DNA from: Orobanche coerulescens
Taxonomy: Eukaryota > Streptophyta > Magnoliopsida > Lamiales > Orobanchaceae
Direction: 5' to 3'
Assembly: GCA_033398695.1 (NCBI GenBank)
Contig: CM065802.1
Location: 78,292,096-78,356,095 of the forward strand
Length of the DNA stretch: 64,000 nt
Of the stretch, positions 1 through 12,501 are shown in pieces. The position numbers and the translations under genes were made by a program. Position 1 is the first letter of the stretch, and each line of letters opens with the position of its first letter. Under the pieces are notes generated by a model that saw only the letters and a list, made by a program, of their open reading frames with translations, searched no databases and was not told the origin of the DNA.

Positions 1-1074
1 GTATAGTTAAGGATTGGTTGTAATCAATCGAAGATTGGTTACAACGTGTTTGATATAATACCCCAATGAACTTGGTTTAGTCGTATCGACGTTTTGAGTT
101 AGTTATTATCGTGATTGGTTCATTTATTGAGCGGATTGTTGGTAATTGTGTTATTCAAGGTTGTTCGAGCGACCGACATCTCATTTAGGACGTCTGTTCA
201 TGGAAGGACATTCTTCATCGGTGTTGTGTAAGTTAATTCTTACTCGGTTAAAAAGATATTCATTCCTTTTTGTTGTTGTTCATTCATAATCATAACTCAT
301 TTATAATGTATTAACCATATTGAGACTTTTAATTGTCGAATAATCACTTCATTCACGAGGAACGACGGTTCCAGTCATTTCATTGAGCTATCATTCACTT
401 CACTATTAATTCATCTCGGTGAGTCATTCTTGACTTTGTCGGATTATTATTCATTGATATTCATCATGGTCATTCTCGTTCATATGACCTTCTGGGTTCG
501 TATTGCGTGGCCGGCTGGTGATGTGTGGGATTTTTAGTCGGGCACATGATGGTCATGTGTTCGGGTTCACCGACACAATGGACTGTGCACACGGTAACGT
601 ACCTCCGTGAGACTAATTAGGTACAAGGACGGGTGTGTCCGGTCACTCGTCTTGTGCACATGCACATACCATTACGGGCATACTACGATGCCCCTCTTCA
701 GCTTAAATTCATAACTAAAGGATATTTCATAATTGAGATATATCATGATTGTGTATATTCAACCCTTGAGGATTGTTGTTCTGTGTAACTGACCCCGTTG
801 AGGGATATTGTTTTCAGGTCATGGCAAGGCAAAAGTACGGGAAGAGAACATTGACGGCGAGGAGTCCCACTGATACTAGTAGGGTCCCCCAATCCTTTTT
901 TTTTTCCGCTGCAGATTTTCCGTTTGGATACTCCGTTTCATTTAGCGCTGTATATTTTATCTTCATATAAAATATACATGTATTCTGTATTATCTTGGGT
1001 GTGTTGTACTTGAAACTCCTTATCGGAGTAATGGATGGTATAATGTGGTTCGGTACTGCGATTATATTATCTAA

Positions 1075-2066
1075 GGGGCTGTTTACCAAATTTGTCTGTC
1101 TGGGTAAATTGTGTTTGTCTGGGTAAATTTGTCTGTCTGGGTAAATATGTCTGTCTGGGTAAATTGATGCTGTTTACTTTTTCATCTGAATAGACTGTCT
1201 GAATAACAGAAATGACCGATTTACCCCTGAATATGTATTATTTATAAATTGTTGTTTATTTTTTAAACAATATAAATGATATGATCCAAAAATCAAGACA
1301 TAAATTCATAAAGTACTTAAAAATCCAATTTCAAATACAAAGAAGTCAAGGTCAAATACAAAGTAGCCAAATTCAAACACAAAATAGACAAATTTAAATA
1401 TTATTGAAAAATCAAATTTGACTCAGCTTCTATATATATTATTTAAATTTAAACAAAATATTATACATAAATGATTCAATTTTGTATGTAAGTAATATAT
1501 AAAATATTTAATACGTATATAAATAATACATACAATATACAATATATATTTATATATAGAAATATATTTTAAATAGATAAGAATATATAATAAATATTAT
1601 ACATATGAGTAAATGTTAATATATAAGTAATATATAATATTTATTTATATATTCATAATATATTATATTTTGTAGATACAAAAGTTTATTTATACAATAA
1701 TATATAGTAACAAATATTATATATAAATTAATAATGTATATTATTTTTATATGAATAATATATATTACATTCATTTATATTAAAACCTAAATTTTTTATA
1801 TTGTATACATAAATGAGTATATATAATGAGGACAGGAGAGTCATTTTTTTGTCCTAAATTATTTATATTGTATATATAAATGTGTGGTTTTCAATTAGGG
1901 GTAGGGGAGTCATTTTTTTGTCTTAATGGGGACAACACCCCTTTTCGTGCTTAATGAATAAGTCATTTTTGTCTGCGTGAATAAGCCATAAGTAAACACA
2001 TCCAAACGTCTGAGCGAATAAGACATTTTACCCATTAAGCTGATTAAGTCACAAGTAAACAACCCC
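1075..2066. mobile_element. PIF/Harbinger (Tourist-like) MITE, 992 bp
   Basis: Terminal inverted repeats GGGGCTGTTTAC (left) and GTAAACAACCCC (right) are flanked by a TAA/TAA target duplication at 1072-1074 and 2067-2069. Removing the element restores a sequence that aligns with the uninterrupted family A LTR near 18860-18880. A 3-bp TAA duplication and G-rich ends are typical of PIF/Harbinger MITEs. The interior is AT-rich, has no open frame, and is inferred to be mobilised in trans. Sub-terminal DNA at both ends carries TGTCTG/CAGACA-like words. Confidence 0.85.
1091..1165. repeat. Short tandem repeat at the left end of the MITE
   Basis: Four copies of a unit close to TTGTCTGTCTGGGTAAAT lie head to tail immediately inside the left terminal inverted repeat. 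Single diverged copies of related words occur near the right end (1965-2035). Sub-terminal repeats of this kind often serve as transposase binding sites; that role is inferred. Confidence 0.75.
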
Positions 2067-2149
2067 TAAGTCATTAATTTTCATTCGCCTGGTGAGTCCC
2101 AGTCGGGGGTCCACGACACTGTAATAGTCGCCTAGTTTGGGGTGTTACA

Positions 2150-3005
2150 GGATTGAGTCCGAAGACTTTCCCATGCCTATGTCGTTCCGGTTGACGAAAA
2201 ACCCTCATACTACGACAAGGCAAATCCTGAGTTGGTGTAAAAGTCTCAAAATAGATACGTGATGCAGTGTTAGTTGATGCTTGTACGATTGGTATAGACG
2301 GAGTCTCGCCCCTCAACTCATCCAGAATTATTTCGCTCATGGCCTGGTGACAAATCACATAATCCTGTTCCAGGAATCGCGTATTGGTTCTAACGATGAC
2401 CTTTTGATCTTGGGGACTATAGAACAAGCCACCCTTCGTTCCCTTAGGGTATCCTACAAACACTCGTACCTTTGTACAAGATGCCAACTTATCAGCATCC
2501 TTATTCATCAAATATGCTGGGTACCCCAAATCCGAATATGTGCTAGACTGGGCTTCTGCCCACTCCACAATTCTGTGGGTGTTTTTGAAATTGATTTCAA
2601 AGGCACCAAGTTTAGAATGTACGCCGTTGTTTCTAAGGCGTACCCCCAAAACGAAATAGGCAAAATCTAAGTAACTCATCATTGACCTAACTGTTTCTAA
2701 AAGAGTTATGTTCCTTCTCTCAGCAACACCATTTTGTTGTGAAGTTCCCGGCGTATTGAGCTGGGACGTAATCCCCTTATTTGCCAAGAAGTCCAAAAAC
2801 TCTCCACTAAGGTATTCGCCACCACGATCAGATCGTAGTAACTTGATACTCTTCCCATGACTCCTCTCCGTTTCAGCCTTGAAATCTATGAACTTGTCAA
2901 AAGCTTTAGACTTACATCGTATCAAATAGATGTATCCATATCTCGAACAATCATCTATAAACGTGATGAAGTATTCGAAACCACCCCTAGCCTGGATGTT
3001 CATTG
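2150..3005 (-). pseudogene. Copia-1 integrase core (fragment)
   Basis: The minus strand reads a copia-type integrase core without a stop to the family A LTR boundary. Visible motifs are the aspartate segment FIDDCSRYGYIYL, the second catalytic aspartate in LRSDRGGEY, and the catalytic glutamate in QQNGVAERRN. The upstream part of the same gene lies at 12657-12863, beyond gypsy element B. The five bases CATTG at 3001-3005 are the target duplication of B. The downstream end is cut at 2149 by a family A LTR, and the copia reverse transcriptase must lie beyond the window start. Integrase would insert element cDNA into the host genome; this copy is doubly interrupted. Confidence 0.85.
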
Positions 3006-3933
3006 TGTAACACCCCCGATATATTCAGGAGTATTACAGCGCCGTAAATCCTTTACATAAGGATTTACAAGGCTGAAGAATTGAACAGACATCAAAAGAT
3101 ACTAACGAATGGAAATAACGGAATTTAGATACAACAGTTCTGACCAGATACTGAAAAATACAATTGTTCAACAGCAACTTAATGATACATTACCAAAATC
3201 AAATTCAACATAAATGACTTCGTACTCGAGTACTTATTGAAATAACCAATAATCAACAGACAATTGAACCCGGCCAAAACATCACTCTGCACCCTCGTCG
3301 TCATGCAGCTCCAGTGGTTGTTTTCCCGCTCTCCTGGATCCTGAACATAAACAAAATGTTCACCCCCGAAGGGGTTAGCACAACGATGCTAGTACAAGTA
3401 CCACAACATATTACTCGTATCCCACGAAGAATAATAACGTAAACGACAAAATACCAACGAGTCTTCTCCTACGAGAAACTCATAAATGACATACACAACT
3501 GATAATCACAACATGATATCATAACATACACATGGTAATTCCGTCAATCCAGCGTTCACTGCCTAGAACCCACGATGATCCCGTCAGACCAACCCGTGGT
3601 GGAAAAACCCATCCGATGATCCAGCGCACGCTAGCATAGATCCCCCGATGATCCCGTCGGACCAACAAGAGGTGGACATACAATAACGACATACATGCAC
3701 GACAATATGTATAACAACAATACATAAAACAATTAAGGTACTTGCCTCGATTTGAAGACAATAACAACACTTCCACGAAAATGAACACTCGAAGGTCGTC
3801 CTCCTCAACCAATCACGTAACGAGACCAAACCTTAACAAAAGAAATGATATAGGATTTATCTCGCATCGTACGAATGTTTAACAATTCGATTTACGGTCA
3901 AAAGTTCATAAAACGCAATCTGTCTGAACTGCT

Positions 3934-4149
3934 TAGCGCACGCTAAGTACTCTGTGTAGCGTGCGTTAAGTCTGCTCGATAGCGCACGCAAACAACAAAG
4001 CCTAGCGCACGCTAACTATGTGTGGTCAGTACTTCACTGATCAGTCGACTGACTTGTCTGTTGGCCTAGCGTACGTTACGTACCAAATGTAGCGTACGCT
4101 AACTCGTGCTCGATAGCGCACGTTAATAATCAAAGCATAGCGTGCGCTA
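3934..4149. repeat. Palindrome array 2 of family B (3' LTR copy)
   Basis: Eight copies of a 12-bp palindrome close to TAGCGCACGCTA start at 3934, 3957, 3980, 4003 and at 4067, 4090, 4114, 4138. They form two groups of four with 23-24 bp steps and a 133-bp period between groups. The spacer between groups contains CAGT/ACTG words. In element orientation this array lies well downstream of the TATA box, unlike array 1. Confidence 0.9.
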
Positions 4150-5001
4150 TCTGTGCACGGCAGTTTACTGCTGAGCAGTAAACTGTTCTTGCCATGATCG
4201 AAACAATGAAATCTTCCGTGATACTTCATGTTACCTCCATGAATATCATGTATATACGATTCTGAATGATCTTACGGATAACAACAACTTCGGATTCAAG
4301 GATATGCATACCATATAAACCATATTCCATTTCGACTACAATTCTTCATATGACGATTCGAAAAGCTTAACGGTTGATATCAACACCTTATATCAATCAA
4401 TATTATCATGCTGAAGTTGTTTAAACGTTCCATCTATACTAGATAAATCTTTCCATGATCAATCCTTTAGATTTATCCAACAATAATGATTGTTAAAGTC
4501 AAGTCCATGATTATTATGAAGTCATCTACTAGATTTGAATTACCAATGATAGAAGCTTCTCTTCACATATTCAGTGTAATAAGATTCGAATCATGATGAT
4601 TATAATCAAGGTATTTAAGGCTTAATCATCTCAATATTCCAAACATGATATACTTTGGATAATTCATCTATGAAAATCCATATCTTGTTAACATGATCAT
4701 CCAAATCGTTAGAATCCAACTCTAAGTCTTGAGATAGATTGAACATACCTTAATATGATGAAAATCACTTAACCGTAAGGTAGAATCCAACTCCGGTTGG
4801 TTGTATGCCACTCCAAGGTGCTATTCCTCTTCAATGATTACTCCCAAGTGATAACCAATGTATAAACACCAACAATATGTGTTCTAAGTATGTAGGAGAA
4901 TATCTCAGCTCTCTGGCCTCTCAAGTATGCAGAAGGAACGAGTAAAATGTAAGCCAAAACGAGTTGTTGTCCCATTTATAATATTCTGCATTTTAACAAG
5001 T

Positions 5002-5221
5002 TAGCGCACGCTACTAAGCATTCCTTAGCGTGCGCTAATAATGGTTGACTTCAGAATTGTCCGGGTGCGCCCGTGGGAATCTTATCCGGACCCATGTCCC
5101 GGCTGGCGCATGGCTGTCCCGCTCAATAATTGAGTCCTTAGCGCACGTTACTCCTACCTGCATAGCGTGCGCTAATAATAGCCCGATAGCGCGCGTTAAG
5201 ATACATCCTTAGCGTGCGCTA
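5002..5221. repeat. Palindrome array 1 of family B (3' LTR copy), upstream of TATA
   Basis: Palindromes start at 5002 and 5026, then at 5139, 5163, 5187 and 5210, with steps of 23-24 bp and 137 bp between groups. In element sense the array precedes the TATA-like site at about 4973-4980, so it lies in U3 where enhancers normally sit. The same array occurs in the 5' LTR at 12280-12501. Confidence 0.9.
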
Positions 5222-5376
5222 TCACGAGGTTGTTTGAGCAATTTTGCATGTTTCTATACTTATGTACAATGATATCAATGCACGAAATATCATACTCCAA
5301 TAATCAAAACCACCAATCCGAATAATACATGGTTTGAATACAGATGAAATACACCGTAATAAATCCGGATATTACA

Positions 5377-5390
5377 TACTCTCCTACTAA
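5377..5390 (-). other. Polypurine tract of family B
   Basis: The minus strand reads AGTAGGAGAGTA directly before the 3' LTR start TGTAATATCC. Purine-rich sequence at this place primes plus-strand DNA synthesis in LTR retrotransposons. Confidence 0.7.
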
Positions 5391-5411
5391 AAAGGAGTTT
5401 CGTCCCTAAAC

Positions 5412-6695
5412 TCAAGATGAAAATAACTCGGGATATCTAGACTTCATATCAGCTTCCGTTTCCCAGGTGGCTTCTTCCATTCCGTGACGTGACCACTGAA
5501 CTTTGACCAAAACGATTGGTTTGTTCCTCAGTTGCTTAACTCGACTCTCGAGTATCTTGGCTGGTCTTTCTTCAAACGTCCCATCCTGCGTGATTTCGAT
5601 CTCGCCGAAATCAATGATATGACTGGGATCTGGTATATACCTACGTAACTGGGATACGTGGAACACGTTATGAACATGGCACAATGACGGCGGCAATGCC
5701 AATCTGTATGCCAACTCCCCAACTCTCTAGAGGATCTCAAATGGTCCGATATATCTCGGACTCAGCTTTCCTTTCCTTCCGAAACAAAAGATTCCCCGAG
5801 TTGGAGAAACCTTCAAAAGTACGTGGTCCCCAGTACTGAATTCCAATGGGCGACGGCGTACGTCTGCGTAAGATTTCTGGCGACTCTGGGCGGTCAACAG
5901 CCTTTCACGAATCAAGGCTATCTTCTCTCGAGTCTGCACGATCAACTCTGGTTCTGTTCCGATCAAGTCTGACGAATCATCCCAACATAGGGGCGATCTA
6001 CATCTCCTCCCGTATAATGCCTCAAACGGTGCCATCTTAATGGAAGCATGCCAACTATTGTTGTAGGTAAATTCAATCAACGGTAGATGAACTTCCCAAT
6101 CGTTTGACCAATCTAAGGCACAGGCCCTTAGCATGTCTTCCACCGTTTGTATAGTCCTCTCAGATTGTCCGTCAGTCTGCGGGTGATAAGCCGTACTGAA
6201 GTTCAATTCGGTCCCCAAGGCCTTATGAACTGCTTTCTAAAAGTGAGACACAAAACGGCCGTCTCGATCAGAAACAATGGTCTTTGGCGTACCATGCAAT
6301 CGAACTATCTCCGAAATAAATACTCGTGCCAACCTCTCTGGTCCCCACGTATCCTTAATGCCTAGAAAATGAGCTGATTTGGTTAAACGATCAACTATCA
6401 CCCCAATCATGTTCATTCCTGTCCTGGTTTTTGGCATATTAGTGATAAAGTCCATCGATATGTCCTCCCACTTCCATTCAGGAATCGAGAGTGGCTTCAA
6501 CATTCCGGCAGGCCGTTGATGCTCGATCTTAACCTGCTGACAAGTCAAGCATTTCAAAACATAGTCCGCTACATCTTTCTTCATGTTGCCCCACCAGAAA
6601 TTCTGCTTCAAGTCCTTATACATCTTACTGGTGCCCGGTGGATAGAATAGGCGAATGTGAGCTTCCTTCATAATTATGCATTTGAACATCATCAT
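5412..6695 (-). pseudogene. Family B integrase with C-terminal chromodomain-like tail
   Basis: In element order the frames show the zinc-binding part (CLTCQQVKIEHQR), the DDE core with aspartates in ISMDFITNMPK and VSDRDGRFVSHF and glutamate in [10 protein letters not shown], then the GPFEIL region, FHVSQLRRYIPDPSH, and a C-terminal VKVQWSRHGMEEATWE block that matches chromovirus chromodomain tails. Stops interrupt at about 6237 and 5727, each inside otherwise conserved text. It would insert cDNA, with the tail targeting chromatin. The frame resumes directly after each stop, so these look like point mutations. Confidence 0.9.
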
Positions 6696-6777
6696 CGTGA
6701 ACGCAGAGTCGGTTACGAAATCTCAAAACTCCGTCATCATGAATTATGAATCCGGGGCCTTTCCTTTGATCACTTCA

Positions 6778-8451
6778 TCACGTAACCGAATCATCGAGAG
6801 GATCATGCTGTCTAGATTTGATTCCTTCGGTTAATGATGAAGTTATCTCCATCACGCACAGTTGTCCTTGGACTCTTTGTAACCATACTTCAATCCCTTC
6901 ACGAATCATCTCTCGTTGAAGGCTAAGTTGGGATGTCAGCGTCTCCAGCATCTGAATAGAGACAGGCTTGCGGCTAAGTGCATCGGCCACTACATTCGCT
7001 TTGCCTGGATGATATAAAATCTCCAAGTCATAGTCCTTAATCAGTTCTAACCATCTTCTTTGCCGCATGTTCAACTCTTTCTGACTGAATATGTACTTGA
7101 GACTCTTATGATCCGTAAAGATCTGACAGTGAGTCCCGTACAGATAATGCCTCCAGATTTTCAAAGCAAAAACTACTGCTGCTAGTTCCTAATCATGTGT
7201 CGGGTAATTCACTTCAAAAGGTTTCAGTTGTCGCGACGCATAAGCGATCACCTTATCATTCTGCATCAACACGCACCCAAGTCCTTGGTTCGAAGCATCA
7301 CTGTAAACTATGAATCCTCCAGTTCCCTGCGGAAGTGATAGAATCGGTGCCGTCGTCAATCTCTTCTTCAATTCATCAAAGCTAATCTGACACAACTCAT
7401 TCCACTCAAACTTTTGAGTTTTCTGCAGGAGTCGAGTAAGTGGGCGGGAGACTTTAGAAAACCCTTCCACGAATCGACGATAGTATCCAGCAAGTCCCAA
7501 GAAGCTTCAGACCTCTTTCACGTTCTTTGGAGGCTTCCAATCCAATATTGCTTCGATCTTCTGAGGATCTACTCGGACTCCTTTAGCTGACACCACATGG
7601 CCGAGGAACATTACTTCCTTTAGCCAGAATTCACACTTAGAAAGTTTGGCGTACAACTGTTCGTTTCTCAAAAGTTCCAATACAATCCGCAATTGCTGCG
7701 CATGTTCTTCCGGGCTCTTAGAATACACCAGAATGTCATCAATGAACACGAGCACAAATTTGTCCAAAAATTCAATGAACACTCCGTTCATCAATTGCAT
7801 AAATACAGCAGGTGCGTTAGTGAGACCAAACGGCATCACTACAAACTCATAATGTCCGTAGCGAGTTCTGAACGCTGACTTCGGAACATCAGATTCCTTA
7901 ATCCTCAGCTGATGATATCCTGATCTCAGATCGATTTTAGAAAATACTGTTGCCCCTTGCAGCTGGTCAAACAGATCATCAATCCGTGGCAACGGATATT
8001 TGTTCTTAATCGTCATCATGTTCAGCTCTCGATAGTCAATACACAGTCGGAGCGACCCATCCTTCTTTCGGACGAAAAGAACTGGCGCTCCCCAGGGTGA
8101 AACGCTTAGCTGAATATAGCCCTTGTCCAGTAACTCCTCCAGCTGCTTCTTCAGTTCGTACATCTCAGTAGGTGCCATACGATACGGCGCCTTGGAAATC
8201 GGTGTAGCTCCGGGTTCCAGCTCAATGGTAAATTCCACATCCCTTCGTGGAGGTAGTCCAGGTAACTCGTCAGGAAATACATCTGGAAATTCGTTCACAA
8301 CAGGAATGGATGAAAGTTCCACATTTTCGTATTCTTTCTTCATTGCGTAACACGATGCAGCACAACTCTGTTTCAACAATTTGTGACCTTCATCGCCTTG
8401 ATCAATTTTCTGAGCTTCCGGTTTCCATCCCTCAAAGCAATTTCGAACCAT
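6778..8451 (-). pseudogene. Family B reverse transcriptase and RNase H
   Basis: The 8451-7507 frame carries the gypsy RT core: [48 protein letters not shown], and the catalytic box [10 protein letters not shown]. RNase H follows at 7500-7189 ([16 protein letters not shown]) and 7164-6778 ([19 protein letters not shown]). Stops at about 7507 and 7189 split the reading frame in conserved regions. The enzyme would copy element RNA into DNA and degrade the template. Confidence 0.93.
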
Positions 8452-8528
8452 CGTCGCCGATCAGCGAGATATTCCTCCTTCGGTAGTTCACAATTGCTCC
8501 ATATCGATTAAGCCAATCGTCTCAAGTA

Positions 8529-8789
8529 TCAGTCGTCCCCTTGCATTTCTATCACGATCAGTTTGAGAGCCACTCTGCCTCCAAATGATACAGGGAAATT
8601 TCTAGTTTCTAAATTTCCGACAATCCTCTCTCCACTCGGTAAACCAACAACATAAGGTTCACAAGCATGAAAACCGGAAATATTCAAACAATTTACACAA
8701 GACAATGATATGAAAGAATGTGTAGCTCCCGTATCGAATAAAACGCTAACTGGCTGGGAAAGGATGCGGGCCGATGCACGATGCGGCAT
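8529..8789 (-). pseudogene. Family B aspartic protease
   Basis: The frame contains the active-site motif FDTGATHSFISLSC and the downstream LPSGERIVGN typical of gypsy retropepsins. It ends at a stop (8529), and the link to the RT frame at 8451 is shifted. Retropepsins cleave the Gag-Pol precursor as dimers. The catalytic aspartate is present; the surrounding polyprotein is not intact. Confidence 0.88.
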
Positions 8790-8943
8790 GACATCGATCG
8801 TCTGTCCTTCTCATCTCGTATGCACGTGGGGAGCAGATCCGGCACTCGATGTCCCCTTTCGGTCCCATTGTCCTCTGTCTGCCTCGCCTGACCAAAATTG
8901 AGGCATCGAACACTTTCTTTGCGTCTGTGGAATCTTGGCCTCC

Positions 8944-10059
8944 TTACGGGTAGCGTGGTGTACGGGCTCTAAAAGACTTTGCAGCCTCTTCACAAAACAC
9001 CGCCCGATGTCCCTCTCGTCCACAATCAAAACAAGTCACGGCAGGAAGGGGGCAATTCCGTCGATAGTGCCCCGTCTGGGCGTAGTTAAAGCATTTCCTG
9101 GTAACATCAGTAATAGTCGATGTTGCTCTGAAGTTCTTTCCGCTCCTAACTGGGTGCGGAGGTTTCTTGAAAGAGTGAAAGGATGACTGGGCCTTACGGG
9201 GCCCGCTGTTCTTGTGCTCTGTAAAAGTACCAGAGACTTTCTGTTTCTTAGATTCCGAAAATTTCTCCATGGCGGCTTCCTTGATCTCGTACGCCAACGC
9301 CTTATCCTGGTATTGACGGAGTGTGGTACATTCAAATCCGGACATGTACCTCTGTATTTCTGGTTTCATCCTCATATCGAAATGGATCATCATTTCTGCA
9401 TCTGTTCTGACCAGATGTCGAACAAATGCCAGCTGCTGGTTAAACGTCTTAATTGCATGGGATACTGGCACATCAGAAGGCTGAGCGGAGAAAAACTCCC
9501 GAACTTTAGCTTCCCTCACAGGACGAGGGCAATACTGAGCTTCCATCATCAATCTATACTATGTCCAATCAGCATCATGGTCTACAGGCCGGATGGCTTC
9601 CCACCATTCGGACGCTTCCCCTATCAGAAAATATTGAGCGATAGAGGCTCTCCTATTGCCCTGGGCGATTAATTAGGCAAAGATTTTCTCCAGTTCCTTC
9701 AACCAATGATCCCATGTGGGAGTCTCAGAAATACCGTCGAATTTGGGTGGTTGCATCTTCGCCACCTCTTGCAGCCACCGGTCACCTCGATTTCCCATGT
9801 CTGGGATCCCTTGCTGTCTCTCTCCCTGCTGTAGTCCCACCGCCACTTGCATTCGGTCCACGACTTGGGCGAACTGAGTCATCTGGTTCACCACTTGACG
9901 AAGGATCTCTGGTACAGCAGGATCTGGTTCGTTATTAATAGACTGTTGCGGTTCGCCTGAGCTATGGCTGGCCTGATTGGAAGGCGACGCTTCCCTTTCA
10001 GCATTTCTTCGCCCGCGTCCACGACCGCGACCACGTCCACGTCCGCCTCTCAACATACT
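8944..10059 (-). pseudogene. Family B gag with two CCHC knuckles, one damaged
   Basis: The probable start is the methionine of MLRGGRGRGRGRG near 10059, an Arg-Gly-rich N-terminus. The retrotransposon gag domain follows (WDHWLKELEKIF, EAKVREFFSAQPSDVP, FDMRMKPEIQRYMSGF). Of the two zinc knuckles, CFDCGREGHRAVFC is complete, while the first reads CFNYAQTGHYRRNC and has lost its second cysteine. Stops lie near 9673 and 9552. Gag would package element RNA into cytoplasmic particles. Confidence 0.88.
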
Positions 10060-10272
10060 GTAAGCATAATACTCAATATACAAGAAACAACATCGTTCTA
10101 ATATTCGAGTATAAAGGGACATAGCATGTAAAGAACGAGATAGAGTTTAGGAACTTACAACCACCGTTCGCATGAAGACGTAGGCAGTGCAGTGATGTCG
10201 TTCACGGCCGGTTTCCTCAAAAGACATAAATGACCCCTATTTTAACCCAACGACCAAGATATCCATAATCTT

Positions 10273-10290
10273 AGCTCCGATACCATATTC
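10273..10290 (-). other. Primer binding site of family B
   Basis: Directly next to the 5' LTR the minus strand reads TGGTATCGGAGC, one base from the 12-mer TGGTATCAGAGC complementary to plant initiator methionine tRNA. It fixes the element's orientation. Confidence 0.85.
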
Positions 10291-11218
10291 TGTAACACCC
10301 CCGATATATTCAGGAGTATTACAGCGCCGTAAATCCTTTACATAAGGATTTACAAGGCTGAAGAATTGAACAGACATCAAAAGATACTAACGAATGGAAA
10401 TAACGGAATTTAGATACAACAGTTCTGACCAGATACTGAAAAATACAATTGTTCAACAGCAACTTAATGATACATTACCAAAATCAAATTCAACATAAAT
10501 GACTTCGTACTCGAGTACTTATTGAAATAACCAATAATCAACAGACAATTGAACCCGGCCAAAACATCACTCTGCACCCTCGTCGTCATGCAGCTCCAGT
10601 GGTTGTTTTCCCGCTCTCCTGGATCCTGAACATAAACAAAATGTTCACCCCCGAAGGGGTTAGCACAACGATGCTAGTACAAGTACCACAACATATTACT
10701 CGTATCCCACGAAGAATAATAACGTAAACGACAAAATACCAACGAGTCTTCTCCTACGAGAAACTCATAAATGACATACACAACTGATAATCACAACATG
10801 ATATCATAACATACACATGGTAATTCCGTCGATCCAGCATTCACTGCCTAGAACCCACGATGATCCCGTCAGACCAACCCGTGGTGGAAAAACCCATCCA
10901 ATGATCTAGCGCACGCTAGCATAGATCCCCCGATGATCCCGTCGGACCAACACAAGGTGGACATACAATAACGACATACATGCACGACAATATGTATAAC
11001 AACAATACATAAAACAATTAAGGTACTTGCCTCGATTTGAAGACAATAACAACACTTCCACGAAAATGAACACTCGAAGGTCGTCCTCCTCAACCAATCA
11101 CGTAACGAGACCAAACCTTAACAAAAGAAATGATATAGGATTTATCTCACATCGTACGAATGTTTAACAATTCGATTTACGGTCAAAAGTTCATAAAACG
11201 CAATCTGCTTCGATCGCT

Positions 11219-11427
11219 TAGCGCACGCTAAGTACTCGTAGCGTCGTTAAGTCCGCTCGATAGCGCACGCAAACAACAAAGCCTAGCGACGCTAACTATG
11301 TGTGGTCGATTTCACCGATCGCCGATCGACTTGTTCATTGGCCTAGCGTGCGTTACGTACCAAATGTAGCGTCACGCTAACTCGTGCTCGATAGCGCACG
11401 TTAATAATCAAAGCATAGCGTGCGCTA
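11219..11427. repeat. Palindrome array 2 of family B (5' LTR copy), altered
   Basis: It corresponds to the array at 3934-4149 and keeps the spacing roughly, but several palindromes are one base short (for example TAGCGACGCTA). Many spacer CTG or CAG words are replaced by CG-containing ones. The altered stretch extends to about 11460. Confidence 0.85.
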
Positions 11428-12279
11428 TTCTGTACGGCAGCATCGCCGAGCAAGAATCGTTCTTGCCATGATCGAAACAATGAAATCTTCCGTGATACTT
11501 CATGTTACCTCCATGAATATCATGTATATACGATTCTGAATGATCTTACGGATAACAACAACTTCGGATTCAAGGATATGCATACCATATAAACCATATT
11601 CCATTTCGACTACAATTCTTCATATGACGATTCGAAAAGCTTAACGGTTGATATCAACACCTTATATCAATCAATATTATCATGCTGAAGTTGTTTAAAC
11701 GTTCCATCTATACTAGATAAATCTTTCCATGATCAATCCTTTAGATTTATCCAACAATAATGATTGTTAAAGTCAAGTCCATGATTATTATGAAGTCATC
11801 TACTAGATTCGAATTACCAATGATAGAAGCTTCTCTTCACATATTCAGTGTAATAAGATTCGAATCATGATGATTATAATCAAGGTATTTAAGGCTTAAT
11901 CATCTCAATATTCCAAACATGATATACTTTGGATAATTCATCTATGAAAATCCATATCTTGTTAACATGATCATCCAAATCGTTAGAATCCAACTCTAAG
12001 TCTTGAGATAGATTGAACATACCTTAATATGATGAAAATCACTTAACCGTAAGGTAGAATCCAACTCCGGTTGGTTGTATGCCACTCCAAGGTGCTATTC
12101 CTCTTCAATGATTACTCCCAAGTGATAACCAATGTATAAACACCAACAATATGTGTTCTAAGTATGTAGGAGAATATCTCAGCTCTCTGGCCTCTCAAGT
12201 ATGCAGAAGGGAACGAGTAAAATGTAAGCCAAAACGAGTTGTTGTCCCATTTATAATATTCTGCATTTTAACAAGTTAG

Positions 12280-12501
12280 CGCACGCTACTAAGCATTCCT
12301 TAGCGTGCGCTAATAATGGTTGACTTCAAAATTGTCCGGGTGCGCCCGTGGGAATCTTATCCGGACCCATGTCCCGGCTGGCGCATGTGCTAGCTGTCCC
12401 GCTCAATAATTGAGTCCTTAGCGCACGTTACTCCTACCTACATAGCGTGGGCTAATAATAGCCCGATAGCGCGCGTTAAGATACATCCTTAGCGTGCGCT
12501 A
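12280..12501. repeat. Palindrome array 1 of family B (5' LTR copy)
   Basis: Copies of TAGCGCACGCTA or its complement begin at 12280 and end at 12501, in the same arrangement as 5002-5221. The array lies upstream of the TATA-like site at 12253-12260 in element sense, so it would act on the promoter that makes the genomic RNA. Confidence 0.9.

Larger units (their letters stand above)
1..2149 (+). mobile_element. Family A gypsy LTR, left-truncated by the window edge
   Basis: This is the 3' part of a Ty3/gypsy LTR. It aligns with the right half of the solo LTR at 15850-18951, sharing the promoter-distal text and the terminus GGGGTGTTACA at 2139-2149. It abuts copia-1 integrase sequence directly at 2150. 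The next five bases, GGATT, would be the target duplication if the left end lies outside the window. Whether it is a solo LTR or the 3' LTR of a whole element cannot be decided here. A MITE sits inside it at 1075-2066. The terminal sequence and the 5-bp duplication of its sister copy fit a Tekay-like chromovirus; the lineage is an inference. Confidence 0.85.
3006..5376 (-). mobile_element. 3' LTR of family B (2371 bp)
   Basis: In element sense it begins TGTAATATCC at 5376 and ends GGGGGTGTTACA at 3006. It matches the 5' LTR closely over most of its length. It holds two palindrome arrays: one upstream of a TATA-like TATAAATGGG (about 4973-4980) and one far downstream. Small open frames inside it occur in both LTR copies and resemble no known protein. 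Confidence 0.92.

Noticed and set aside
3519..3829. 81- and 97-residue minus-strand frames in the family B LTR, repeated at 10869-11114
   Set aside because: They recur only because the LTR is duplicated, and they lack conserved motifs.
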